Source: Spirogloea muscicola (Eukaryota; Streptophyta; Zygnematophyceae; Spirogloeales; Spirogloeaceae). From it: DNA of 64,000 nt. The DNA is taken from contig WELB01000139.1 of assembly GCA_009602725.1 (NCBI GenBank), positions 203,522 through 267,521 of the forward strand, written 5' to 3'. Position 1 is the first letter of the stretch, and each line of letters opens with the position of its first letter. The translations under genes and the position numbers were made by a program. Below are positions 53,891 through 64,000 of this stretch, piece after piece. The notes beneath the pieces are model-generated. The model worked only from the letters and a program-made list of their open reading frames with translations. It was not told where the DNA came from and searched no databases.

Positions 53891-55559
53891 AATCAAACTG
53901 CTGGGCAATTGGCTATGACGAATGAGTGCTCAATGACCCCTACTCTACAGCCGCAGGTCGAAGTAGCTAGCTGCTCAAAAGTGGCGCCACGTCAAAAAGC
54001 AGAAGCAGCAGCTGAAATGCGGCTTCCCACAGATGCACGGCAAGTGCCTGGGTGCGCAGGAGCGAGACTGAGAGACGCATTTGGCACACTAAGTCAGTGA
54101 CCTGGCGCATTAAGGCCGGGCTTCTCGCCCTGCTGCCTTGACGCTTGTGACGCAAATGGGCGGGGTGACGAAGGGTGCTCAGTAGTCATCCTCCCTTCTC
54201 TCGGCATAGAGCCATGATGCCCGGGACGACGCTACTGCTGCGGGTAGGTCGGTTGCTCAGGACAAAATTGAAGCCGGAGAGTCTGCCTCGGCACAAATGG
54301 TGGCACTCAAAAAAAAAAAAGTTGGATTGACCAAGCTTTCGGCCGTTGCAGCAGCTCATTCTTCCATGGCCAGCAGGACGTACTTCATATTTCACGCCAA
54401 CAGTCCCAAGTCCTCACGCACCACAATCGTCTAGAGTGCTTGCCAGCAGAGCCAGCGGGGTCCTTCCCTGTGTGACACTCTCTGCAGCTCTCGACGATAT
54501 GGTGCACCTTGAGCCGCGTCCTTGGCGATTGGTGTAAGAGTGATAACCCAAGCACGCAAGCGCAGTCTAAGGACGGGGTATGGGAAAGGGACTGACAATG
54601 GCCTCAAAGCAGCTATGCAGAGCCACTCTTTGGTGGCTCGATACATTTATGTCGACGATGATCTGGAAGCTCGAGGGGCTGCCCAACATCTCATCATCCT
54701 CCAGAAGTGAAATCATACACTTTTCAAAGACTCTGTCTTTGCGCAGTGGGACACTCATGTTCCCAGGATGTTCGAAAAGCAGCTCACCCTGGATAGTCAA
54801 CGCAACTTGCGTCTGTGGAACTTCTGGTGACCGGCTTCCTGTGTCAGGCTTTCAGCCGCATGGGTCCGGGTAGAGGGTTCAAGGATTCAAATACAACGCT
54901 TTTGTAAGCCGTGTGCAATGTCTCTATGCGCGGCACGTGCAGTCACGCTCATTGGGATACATCATCGAGAATGTGGAGCACGTCGAAAACAGTCCATAGC
55001 CAGGTTTGATTTGAATACACTCTGTTCGGTCCAATTGCCAAGCTAGCTGCAGCATTTCTTGGTTCCCTGGCCTGATCGCAACTTACGAGTTGCTCTTGCA
55101 GCTGTGTATAGACCGTCAACGCTGATTTCGGCACCAATTTGCTTATATGGCATCAGAACCTGGCCGCAAAGGCATCCCACTTGACCAGAGGTTCAACAGG
55201 GATCATGCTTCTCTCAGCCAGGAAGGCAGACTAGTGTGCGTTACTTTGGCCGAGAAGACTTCTCTCTTGCAATGAGATCTTGGCAATCCGGGACTCACAT
55301 TTGCGACTGCTCTTCCTAGATGTGGATCGGACTAGAGTTGATCTGCACTGATGTTGACTATGTATGGACTGAGATTGAGTCGACCTGGACTGGACCCAAG
55401 TGAGACTGATCAAGGACTGCATATCATTGTATTGCTCTTGTTGTGGACGGGCTCTTCATTAACCCCGTCAACGGCCACGATAGCTTTAGTACAACTGGCT
55501 TAGCTCAATGAGCGTGAACGTCAACGACCACTAGCAGAAGAATTGAAGCTATTCCAAAG
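53891..55559. other. Intergenic, nothing firm
   Basis: A minus-strand frame near 53990-54080 reads MRLSVSLLRTQALAVHL, a fragment of the recurring repeat motif. The rest, including an A-run at 54310-54320, shows no gene. Confidence 0.45.
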
Positions 55560-56215
55560 GAAGAAAGACTCTTCCAGTAGAGGGCGATGGCTGTGATTGG
55601 CCAGCCCAGGAAAAAGGACAACATGCGAAGGCGCCAGAAAGCAGCGCTGGAGCATACAGCGACTTAAGTGGCCACTCTTCCAAGGGGCAGGGGCTGTGAA
55701 AAGCCGGCCAAGAAAGAATGAACAAGGTCCAAAAAGCCGAAAACTTCTCAGCTATGCACGAGACTACAATGGGAGCTTAAGACCCCCGAGTAAGCAGGCG
55801 CAAGTCGGAGTGACTTGCAGCTAGAATAGAGCCACCCCGAGGTGACCCAGAAGTAGCAGCCAAAGCGCGGCCTGCCCGCAAGTGCACTGCGTGAGCCAGT
55901 GTACGTTGGATGGAAATGGATAGCCGCATGCGGAAGAACTGGGCAGCGGAGCCGCGAAGGATAGAGTCCACAGCAGGAAGGAAGGAAGCAGTGAGGGCTG
56001 TGGACAGTCAGCCTATTTAATGATGAACAAGGCCCAAATGAGCCAGAAAGCGAAGCGACCAGCGGTCACCTCCGTCGCCATTGCCAGTGCCAGCAGCACG
56101 CTGTCTCGTGCCACAATTCCGCTTTGCGTCGTTCTCCTTGTCCATTCCTTTGGGCTGGCCTCTTCACAGCCACCAGTCAATTTGGCCGCGCAATTCTCCG
56201 CTTGAAGAAGCAGAC
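55560..56215. repeat. Interspersed repeats in both orientations
   Basis: Reversed hairpins near 55580-55607, 55690-55710 and 55985-56012. A minus-strand frame at 55920-55780 reads VHLRAGRALAATSGS and SDLRLLTRGS then TAA. A forward hairpin (GGGCTGGCCTCTTCACAGCC) lies near 56152 with the tail ACCAGTCAATTTGGCCG, shared with the copy at 40341. Confidence 0.7.
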
Positions 56216-57502
56216 GTGGATTATCCGCCTGGTGAGGTGCCCAGTCTCCGGGCATCTGTCAATTCAACTTCATACGTCAAGTATATAACATGACAGAATG
56301 AGTCCCTCATGGCATCGTCTCTTCAAGGACAGTTCCCTCTTGGGCATTCCCAAGCATTCCTCAGAACCCCTACTAGCGGTCTCTTAGTAACGGCCTCTCA
56401 ATGACGGTCCACCCCTAACGGAAGCCTTGACAATGTGTCATACTGCGCCACTTCCTGCGGCAGCTTCACGCTGTCTCGCATCATAGATCTCGGTTTGGCC
56501 CGCCCAGTGGTGGCAAGCCTATTCAACCGTCTGTCAAGAGCACTTTTCCACGGCATTGATGTTCCGATGTGTGACATTGTCACAAATACAGCGCAGTGAG
56601 CAGCTTCTGCAGCCTTCTGCGAAATCCCAGGTGCTTATCCACGAGCGGGCCCCTCCTTCATTCCACAAAAGTACAGCGTTCCGTCCATCAGGGTAAGGTG
56701 GTGGAGGACGTGGCGTTCTGCCGCTTCAGCAGCTTTGACGAGCCCCCAACAGTGACCCTTGCTGTTGAGCTGGTCACACAGCAGAAACGTTGCTCCCACT
56801 CCACCAGTCACGGCTCCTCTGCATCTGCATCCTAAACCTCGGAGGATGTCGTGCATGAAAAGGGCCTTGCCACTCTTGGTGAGGTGTTATGACTTTTGCT
56901 GAAAAATCTTGAATTGAAGTTCTTACGTCATGTACTACGTTGTTGAGTATCCACAACAGACTCTATCCATGGACCCGGACACGATTGATGTACATGTGTG
57001 CACGACCACAAGTTCGTGTGCAATGAGCCGAACACTGACATCCGACCTTGTACCAGGAAATTGCAGGAAGAGGCTTCCTTACAAATGGTGGACAAATTGG
57101 CCACATAGAATGTGGTAATAATGTATGATTACTTGGACAATACAGAAAAGCTTTGAAGGGGGGGTATACACAGAAGTCGAGGCCTGCAGTGCAGATGGCG
57201 TACTGTACATCGAATACGATACAGAGTGCTGGGTAACGAAATGTTGTGATAGCACAGCCCTACTAAAGAGGTGCGAACACAGAAGTCGACAAAGTCAGTG
57301 CACTGCCTGTGGCAATGGCAGAAGTCTCACTTTGCGTGCTACTGCAGCTGGATGGTGATGGGAGAACAGTGCCACCCGTCACTGTGCTCCGGTCAGCACC
57401 GGGCTGCTAGGAAGCAGGTGGGCAGCTTGCTTGACATGATGCATACGATGGCCTTTGCGCTTTTCGAGTGAGTCGGTTGGCGCACGGCCAAGTCAATGCA
57501 AC
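56216..57502. other. Intergenic, nothing recognised
   Basis: AT-richer DNA with no exon seen; the right end is the 3' flank of copy 2 of the array. Confidence 0.5.
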
Positions 57503-58967
57503 TTAGACGAGCATCTTGCGAGAGGTCACAGTGGCATGCTGGCCAGCGTGGTGGGTAGCAGCTTTGGCAGCTCCAAAGCGCGAGAACTTGCAGTCGACAG
57601 CAAGGAGATTGGAGGTGGAGTAGTCCTCAGGAACACCGTCGAGGTAGCCGTAGCCATTGGGGCCGGCGACCTGCCAGACCTGGAGCAGCGGGCTCCACTC
57701 GCGCACATATGCAAAGTGGCGGTCCTTCTGGTTTGCCCGGAATGTCTGGCCAAGCACGCCGTGGGGGTTGGATGACAGTCCAACGGCAGACACCATGTTC
57801 ACAGAGAAATGCACGTACGCGTCCACGTCAGTGCGCAGGTCGGGGACCTCGGGCCGCAATTTGAGCACCAGATCTACGACGCCCACGACGGAGACCTCGT
57901 AGCGGTCCACATCGTCATCGCCGTCCAGGCCGTGGCCGAGGAAGGTGAGCGCCAATGCTGCGTCGCGAGTCACGAAGCGCTCGCCCACGGCGAGGCGCAC
58001 GGCGCGGCCGTCGACGTGGATGGATTGCATGTAGCCTGCGCCGCGCTCGGGCTCGGCGCCGCCTCGCGCTGCCAGGACGACAGTGTGGCCGTCGGACAGC
58101 ACACCGAGCTGCTTGATCCACGAGTACGTGTTGGGGCCCTCGACACGGCCGTCCAGGTGCATATTCACCTGCAGCCTCTCGTCCGTCACCATACAGTAGT
58201 CATTGCCAGGCGTCCCTGCAGGAGAGTAAGCAGGACAGGGCAACCAGTCAGAGGTTTGCTTACACCACATGGTCCGTGAAGGCATGAAATGTCGTCTCAG
58301 CAGATGAAACAATTTCTGTATGTCTCCATGGATGTTTGTGCACACATGCCGCACTACTGCCACTGAATAACAGGCCGAGTGTACGCGACATTGCAGCACT
58401 GCAGAAAAAGAGGGTCAGTGAGTGGCTCTCACCGGTAAAATCGAAAGCAATGGAGTCTGCGCCGGTAAAGTGGGGGTCGCCCTTGACGCTGGCACCCTTG
58501 CACTTGGTGGTATCTAGCGCTGTGGGCTTAAGGCAGAAGGGCCCGACGCTGTACTGCTGCTCCTTGTTGCAGTTACCGTTGGAGTCCTGGATCGTGTTGC
58601 CCGTGTCGCCGTTGCTGCACGAGCCTATGACGGAGCAGGACGAGCCGGAGGGCGCGGACACCAGCTTGACGAAGCAGCCCTGGAACTTGGGCAGGAACGG
58701 CGCCAGAAAGTCGAAGAGGACCTCGAAGTAGCCATTGGAGTCCGTGGTGGCGGTGTAGGTGGTGGCGGTCTTGGCGCCGTCGACGAGGCAGTAGGACTGC
58801 ACCGTGGCGCCCTTGACGTAGGCGTCGCCCTGGCTGGCGTTGTACGCGCCCGTCCAGCAGGTGTTGCAGAAGACGACGCCGGAGCCGAACCAGGTCGCGG
58901 CGGCGGGCGCGGCGCCCAGCGCCAGCACCAGCGCCGCGGCCAGCAGCAGCGCGGCGGCGGCGGCCAT
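57503..58967 (-). CDS. Secreted Ole e 1-like/Root_cap two-domain protein, copy 2
   Basis: Exons 58967-58433 and 58215-57503, phase 1 junction, 415 aa. Signal peptide to about residue 25 (MAAAAALLLAAALVLALG). The Ole e 1-like domain has the full CNTC pair. The linker contains CNKEQQYSVGPFC, and the Root_cap domain opens with KGDPHFTGADSIAFDF. The intron again falls just after FDFTG, as in every copy, which marks common descent. The end reads SRKMLV. Differences from copies 3 and 4 are scattered, for example GERFVTRDAALAL and EVSVVGVVDLV. The frame is intact with no sign of decay. Confidence 0.9.
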
Positions 58968-59460
58968 GGCGGCGGGCTGGGAAGGTGGCGCGCGAGCTGG
59001 GCCGGGCTGGGCTGGCCTGGCCGGGCTGCCGGGACGGGAGCTGGCTGCTGGTCGATGGGAGCTGGGGAGGGTGGTTTGGCGCCCTTTCAAGGCCGCCGGG
59101 CCCCGCCGCCTGCCCCCTGGCCCCCTGCCTGCTGCGCCGAGGGGCCCTGGCCAGGCGCGCACAGCCCCCTGCGAGCAGCAGCGGCGCGGCCTGGCCCGGA
59201 CCCGCTCCCGCAAGACGACACGCCGCCGAGATCCGGCTCGTGCACGTACCGCCCTGCCGCAGCCCCTGGCTCTGCTGGGCCCCCCCGGGCCCCGGCCCCG
59301 CCGCATGTGCCCCGCCTGGCGTCTGTTCAGTTTGCACTGAACTCTGCCTGAGCAATGTATTGGCTTGAATTGGCCTCTCATTCATTTCATGCGCCCCGCG
59401 CGCCTTCTCTCAGAGCGGCACGTTCTGGGCAAGATGGGCGGGCGCAGGACCTCACCTAGC
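58968..59460. promoter_or_regulatory. 5' flank of copy 2, homologous to that of copy 3
   Basis: GC-rich and aligns with 61795-62220 upstream of copy 3 along most of its length, except for one inserted block at 59329-59412. Promoter elements must lie here, but I recognise none. Confidence 0.5.
59329..59412. mobile_element. ~85-bp insertion upstream of copy 2
   Basis: The flanks read GCGTCTGTTC on the left and GCGGCACGTTCTGGGCAAG on the right. In copy 3 these flanks are joined directly (62161-62190), so the block is extra here. The same sequence, with a few changes, occurs at 40973-41056. It is too short to code, so it is a small non-autonomous element or a fragment of one. Confidence 0.75.
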
Positions 59461-60350
59461 TCCTCGACCCTTCAACCCGTGTAGCCGGAGGAAGCAGGCT
59501 CAAGGGGTTCAGGGTCGTAACCCCATGGCCGTAATAGCTTATGATACTGCCAACGGCGACTTGGCTCGGAGGTGCTTCGGAGACGGTGAGAGTGGGGTCC
59601 AGCAGGATGAAGATGTTTCGGACTGCTTGCATTGCTACCATTACATCGACCAAAGCCAGCTTGCTCATGTTTTGAAGCACTCACTACTACTTTGTCCTCC
59701 TGATTACCACTGCCTCATAAGTGCTCTCCTTTATATCTCATCAACACCAATTCTGCAGACAAGCCGACAAGAATCTCCAGCGTCTTGAATTGAAGCTTGA
59801 AAGTGGGGTGGGGTACAAGGGGGGGTGGGGGTACAACAATACCATCCCAACCTGCAAGTCGTAGCCCGCTTCAACTCTTAGACAAAGATGACGACACTGA
59901 GCTACCCAGATGATATGTACGACTTCGATCTGGGGTATCATGAAGACCTGTGGGCAGAGGCTTGAACCAGAACACATTGGGGCCGAGATAGGTGATGGCA
60001 CATATCCTCCACACAGGGATGAGACCTGGGTCCGAAGGACAAGGCTGGCAGCATAGGTGACTGATCGTGAAGGCATCAGGATACAACGGCAGATCTCGAG
60101 CAGCCAAAGAGTGATAGATTGACCGGCGCTACTGGGGCTAAGGGGCTCACATCAAGACACAAAGAATCATTCATACACACTAAGTCGACACTAGATAATA
60201 AACCTTGCAGCTGCAGCCAGACGCTGACAGGAGGACGGTGCAGGCGGGCACTGTGCTCCGGTCCGCGCGAGGCTACTGGGTGGCAGGCTGGCACTGTGGA
60301 GCAGCCTAGTAAGCGTACAGCGCTATCAAAAGTAGCTAATTGCATGACAG
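59461..60350. repeat. Tandemly duplicated intergenic block, copy A
   Basis: Aligns with 62222-63113 almost base for base (for example ATGGCCGTAATAGCTTATGA at 59525 and a one-base variant at 62283). It includes the G-rich tract and the 3' flank of copy 3. Neither block has a convincing gene. Confidence 0.85.
59804..59831 (+). repeat. G-rich repeat, possible quadruplex
   Basis: GGGGTGGGGTACAAGG followed by GGGGGTGGGGG; four or more G-runs within 28 bases. A matching tract sits in the duplicate block at 62566. Confidence 0.7.
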
Positions 60351-61794
60351 CTAGATGAGCATCTTGCGGGAGAAGCCATTGGCATGCTTGCCAGCGCGGT
60401 GGGCGGCGGTCTCGCCGAATCGCGAAAATTTGCAGTCGCTGGCGAGGAGGCCAGAGGTGAGGTAGTCCTCGGGAGCACCGTCGAGGTAACCGTTGCCATC
60501 TGGGCCGGCGACCTGCCAGACCTGGAGCAGCGGGCTCCACTCACGCACATACGCAAAGTGGCGGTCCTTTTGGTCCGCACGGAATGTCTGACCGAGCACG
60601 CCGTGAGGGTTGGACGACAGGCCCACGGCGGATACCATGTCCACGGAGAAGTGCACGTACGCGTCTGCCTCGGTGCGCAGCTCAGGGACCTCGGGCCGCA
60701 GCTTGAGCACCAGCGCAGCAACGCCCAAGATGGAGAGCTCATAACGGTCTACGTCGTCATCACCGTCCAGGCCATGGCCGAGGAAGGTGAGCGCTACTGC
60801 TGCGTCGCGCGTCACAAAGCGCTCGCCCTCGGCGAGGCGCACGGCGCGGCCGTCGATGTCGATGGAGTGCATGTAGCCTGTGCCCCGCTCGGGCTCGGCA
60901 CCGCCACGTGCTGCCAGGACGACAGTATGGCTACCGGAGAGCACGCCGAGCTGCTTGATCCAAGAGTACGTGTTGGAGCCCTCGATGCGGCCGTCCAGGT
61001 GCATGTTCACCTGCAGCCTCTCGTCCGTCACCATGCAGTAATCTTTACCGGGCGAGCCTGAGAAGAGGAGGCACAGGATATCGACCAATCAGATTTCTGC
61101 TGTCTCAGGGTCCAAGCAGGTACAAATTAAGAATGTCTGATGAAATACGCCTGTACTTCCACATGTACATACCTGCAAATGCTATCCAATCGCCGAAAAG
61201 GCAGGCGAGCCAAGTTGCAGCATTGCTCCAAAAGAGAGGGGCCGGTGTGAGCAGCTCACCAGTGAAGTCGAAGGCGACGGAGTCGGCGCCGGTGAAGTGG
61301 GGGTCGCCCTTGACGCCGGCGCCCTTGCACTTGGTGGAGTCCAGCGCTGCGGGCTTGAGGCAGAAGGGCCCGACGCTGTACTGCTGCTCCTTGTTGCAGT
61401 TGCCGCTGGAGTCCTGGATGTTGTCGCCCGTGTCGCCGTTGTTGCACGTGCCCACGACGGAGCAGGACGAGCCGGAGGGCGCGGACACCAGCTTGACGAA
61501 GCAGCCCTGGAACTTGGGCAGGAACGGCGCCAGGAAGTCGAAGAGGACCTCGAAGTAGCCGTTGGAGTCCGTTGTGGCGGTGTAGGAGGTGGCGGTCTTG
61601 GCGCCGTTGACGAGGCAGTAGGACTGCACCGTGGCGCCCTTGACGTAGGCGTCGCCCTGGCTGGCGTTGTACGCGCCCGTCCAGCAGGTGTTGCAGAAGA
61701 CGACGCCGGAGCCGTACCAGGTGGCGGCGGCGGGCGCGGCGCCCAGCGCCAGCGCCAGCGCCGCGGCCAGCAGCAGCGGCGCGGCGGCGGCCAT
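60351..61794 (-). CDS. Secreted Ole e 1-like/Root_cap two-domain protein, copy 3
   Basis: Exons 61794-61260 and 61057-60351, phase 1 junction, 413 aa. Signal peptide with likely cleavage near residue 24 (GAAPAAA). Ole e 1-like domain about residues 28-112 with Cys 34, 37, 60, 98 and 111. Cys-rich linker to about 160 (Cys 117, 133, 145, 156). Root_cap domain about 163-400, opening with GDPHFTGAD at 163. Diagnostic C-terminal Root_cap features are GVLGQTFRADQ and SDCKFSRF. The end reads NGFSRKMLI. Together with its flanks it forms one unit of a ~2.76-kb tandem duplication with copy 4. Substrate or partner unknown. Confidence 0.92.
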
Positions 61795-62221
61795 GGGGGC
61801 GGGCTGAGAAGGTAGCGCGCGAGCTGGGCCGGGCTGGGCTGGCCTGGCCGGGCTACCGGGACGGGCAGCTGCTGGTCGATGGGAGCTGGGAGAGGGGGGG
61901 TTTGGCGCCCTTTTCTAGGCCGCCGGGCCCCCGCCTGCCCCCTGGCCCCCTGCCTGCTGCGCCAAGGGCGCCTGGCCAGGCGCGCACAGCGCCCTGCGGG
62001 CAGCATGGACGGGGCCGCCGTCCTGCACCGCGGCCTGGCTCGACCCGCTCCCGCAAGACGACGCGCCACCAAGATCCGGCTCTTGCACGTGCCGCCATGC
62101 CAGAGCCCCTGGCTCTGCTGGCTTTGCCCGGGGCCAGGCCCCGCCGCATGTGCCTGCCCGGCGTCTGTTCGGGGCGGCACGTTCTGGGCAAGATGGGCGG
62201 GCGCAGGACCTCGCCCAGCTT
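61795..62221. promoter_or_regulatory. 5' flank of copy 3
   Basis: GC-rich sequence homologous to the flank of copy 2, but without the ~85-bp insertion. No defined element recognised. Confidence 0.45.
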
Positions 62222-63113
62222 CTCGACCCTTTAACCCGTGTAGCCGGAGGAAGCAGGCTCAAGGGTTCAGGGTCGTAACACCATGGCCGTGATAGCTTAT
62301 GATACTGCCAACGGAGACTTGGCTTGGAGTTGCTTCGGAGACGGTGACAGTGGGGTCCAGCAGGATGAATATGCTTCGGACTGCTTGCATTGCTACCATG
62401 CTTACATCGACCAAAGCCAGCTTGCTCATGTCTTGAAGGACTCTCTACTACTTTGTCCTCCTGGATACGACTGCCTCATAAGTGCTCTCCTATTATATCT
62501 CATCAACACCAATCTTCTGCAGACGAGCTGACAAGAATCTGCAGCCTCTGAGCTTGAAGCTTGAAGGGGGGGGTGGGGTACAAGGGGGGGTGGGGTACGA
62601 CATTACCATCTCAACCTGCAAGTCTTAGCCTGCTTCAACTCTTAGACAACAAACATGACAACACTGAGCTACCCAGATGAAATGTACGACTTCGATGTAA
62701 AATACCATGAAGACCCTTGGGCAGAGGAGGTTTGAACCAGAAAACGTTGGGGCCGAGATGGGCGATGGCACATCCTACCTCGACACAGGGATGAGACCTG
62801 GGTCCCAAAGGACAAGGCTGGCAGCACAGGTGACTGATTGTGAAGGCATCAGAATGCAATGGCGGACCTCCAGCAGCCAGAAGGTGTTTGATCCAATGGC
62901 GCTACTGGGCCTAAGGGAGCTCACATCAAGACACAAAGAATCACTCATACACCACTTAAGTCTACACTAAATAAGTGCAGCTGTAGCCAGACGCTGACAG
63001 GAGGACGGTGCAGGCGGGCACTGTGCTCCGGTCCGCGCGAGGCTACTGGGCGGCATTCTGGCAATGTGAACAGCCTAGCAGGCGTGCAGCGCCATCAAAA
63101 GTGGCTAATCTCG
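62222..63113. repeat. Tandemly duplicated intergenic block, copy B
   Basis: Duplicate of 59461-60350, offset about 2.76 kb, with small indels and base changes. Confidence 0.85.
62566..62597 (+). repeat. G-rich repeat, possible quadruplex
   Basis: Two units of a G7-8 run, TGGGG and TAC in tandem; counterpart of the tract at 59804-59831, with longer G-runs. Confidence 0.7.
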
Positions 63114-63826
63114 TCAGAGCGAGATGAGCATCTTGCGGGAGAAGCCATTGGCATGCTTGCCAGCGCGGTGGGCGGCGGTCTCGCCGAATCGCGAAAACTT
63201 GCAGTCGCTGGCGAGGAGGCCAGAGGTGAGGTAGTCCTCGGGAGCACCGTCGAGGTAACCGTCGCCATCCGGGCCAGCGACCTGCCAGACCTGGAGCAGC
63301 GGGCTCCACTCACGCACGTACGCAAAGTGGCGGTCCTTTTGGTCCGCACGGAATGTCTGACCGAGCACGCCGTGAGGGTTGGACGACAGGCCCATGGCGG
63401 ACACCATGTCCACGGAGAAGTGTACGTACGCGTCTGCCTCGGTGCGCAGCTCAGGGACCTCGGGCCGCAGCTTGAGCACCAACGCAGCAACGCCCAAGAT
63501 GGAGAGCTCATAGCGGTCCACATCGTCATCGCCGTCCAGGCCGTGGCCGAGGAAGGTGAGCGCCAATGCTGCGTCGCGAGTCAAGAACCGCTCGCCCTCG
63601 GCGAGGCGCACGGCGCGGCCGTCGACGTGGATGGAGTGCATGTAGCCTGCGCCGCGCTCGGGCTCGGCGCCACCTCGCGCCGCCAGGATGACACTGTGGC
63701 CGTCGGACAGCACACCGAGCTGCTTGATCCACGAGTACGTGTTGGGACCCTCGACACGGCCGTCCAGGTGCATATTCACCTGCAGCCTCTCGTCCGTCAC
63801 CATGCAGTAATCTTTACCGGGCGAGC
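63114..63826 (-). CDS. Secreted Ole e 1-like/Root_cap protein, copy 4 (second exon only)
   Basis: Only exon 2 lies in the window; the acceptor is at 63827-63828, and the first exon, with the signal peptide and Ole e 1-like domain, must start beyond 64000. The exon encodes the Root_cap part from DYCMVTDERLQVNMHLDG to SRKMLISL. The 3' half and the intron side match copy 3, while 63511 to about 63790 matches copy 2, so the exon is a mosaic. The frame is intact. The end is two residues longer than copy 3 (MLISL against MLI). Confidence 0.88.
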
Positions 63827-64000
63827 CTGAGGAGAGCAGGCACAGGACATCGACCCGTCAGATTTCTGCTGTCTCAGGGTCCGAGCAGTTACTAATGCCG
63901 AGTCTCTGATGAAATACGCCTGTACTTCTACATGTACATACCTGCACATGTAGAAGTAAAGAGCAGGCAAGCCAAGTTGCGGACATTGCTCCAAAAGAGA

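Noticed and set aside
63066-63830. 254-codon plus-strand frame opposite copy 4 (and 60384-61061 opposite copy 3)
   Set aside because: Shadow of the Root_cap exon; it starts and stops without relation to the gene structure.

Overview
The window is nuclear DNA from a plant-lineage eukaryote, most likely a streptophyte (charophyte) green alga. This rests on four things: many short GT-AG introns; a full-length plant-type cellulose synthase with an N-terminal RING-like zinc finger; plant-type SDH1, SNM1 and tomosyn proteins; and secreted proteins made of Pollen Ole e 1 and Root_cap domains. I cannot name the species. Three runs of N (599, 527 and 719 bases) are assembly gaps beside GGC, CT or GCC low-complexity DNA, and the window opens with 123 T.

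Layout. 124-1373 (+): end of an unrecognised gene. 3472-9643 (-): cellulose synthase, 17 exons, 1243 aa. A gapped GC-rich divergent promoter region follows, then 11355-14710 (+), an SNM1-type DNA cross-link repair nuclease. 16099-25814 (-): tomosyn/Lgl-like WD40 protein with a C-terminal R-SNARE helix. 25.9-31.3 kb: repeats and a gap, then a small one-helix membrane protein (31304-31633). 32716-37869 (-): mitochondrial succinate dehydrogenase flavoprotein subunit, 16 exons, 632 aa. 38-43 kb: dense short interspersed repeats. 43275-45592 (+): phosphomannose isomerase, 6 exons, 423 aa. 45763-49075 (+): unrecognised gene crossing a gap. 49-51 kb and 53-57 kb: more repeats. 51334-64000 (-): tandem array of at least four genes for a secreted two-domain protein, Ole e 1-like plus Root_cap; the fourth is cut by the window edge.

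The host genes are not an operon. Cellulose synthase, phosphomannose isomerase (mannose-6-phosphate for GDP-mannose and cell-wall glycans) and the secreted array could all touch the wall or extracellular matrix, but their closeness is probably chance.

Most unusual items: (1) the Ole e 1/Root_cap fusion array, with a gene-conversion tract and an 85-bp insertion polymorphism between paralogs; (2) a very abundant short interspersed repeat with a GGGCTGGC hairpin; (3) a coding-like peptide motif recurring in several of these repeats with synonymous changes and swapped stop codons; (4) an SNM1 whose HxHxDH metal motif reads HFHMER across a probable GC-AG intron.
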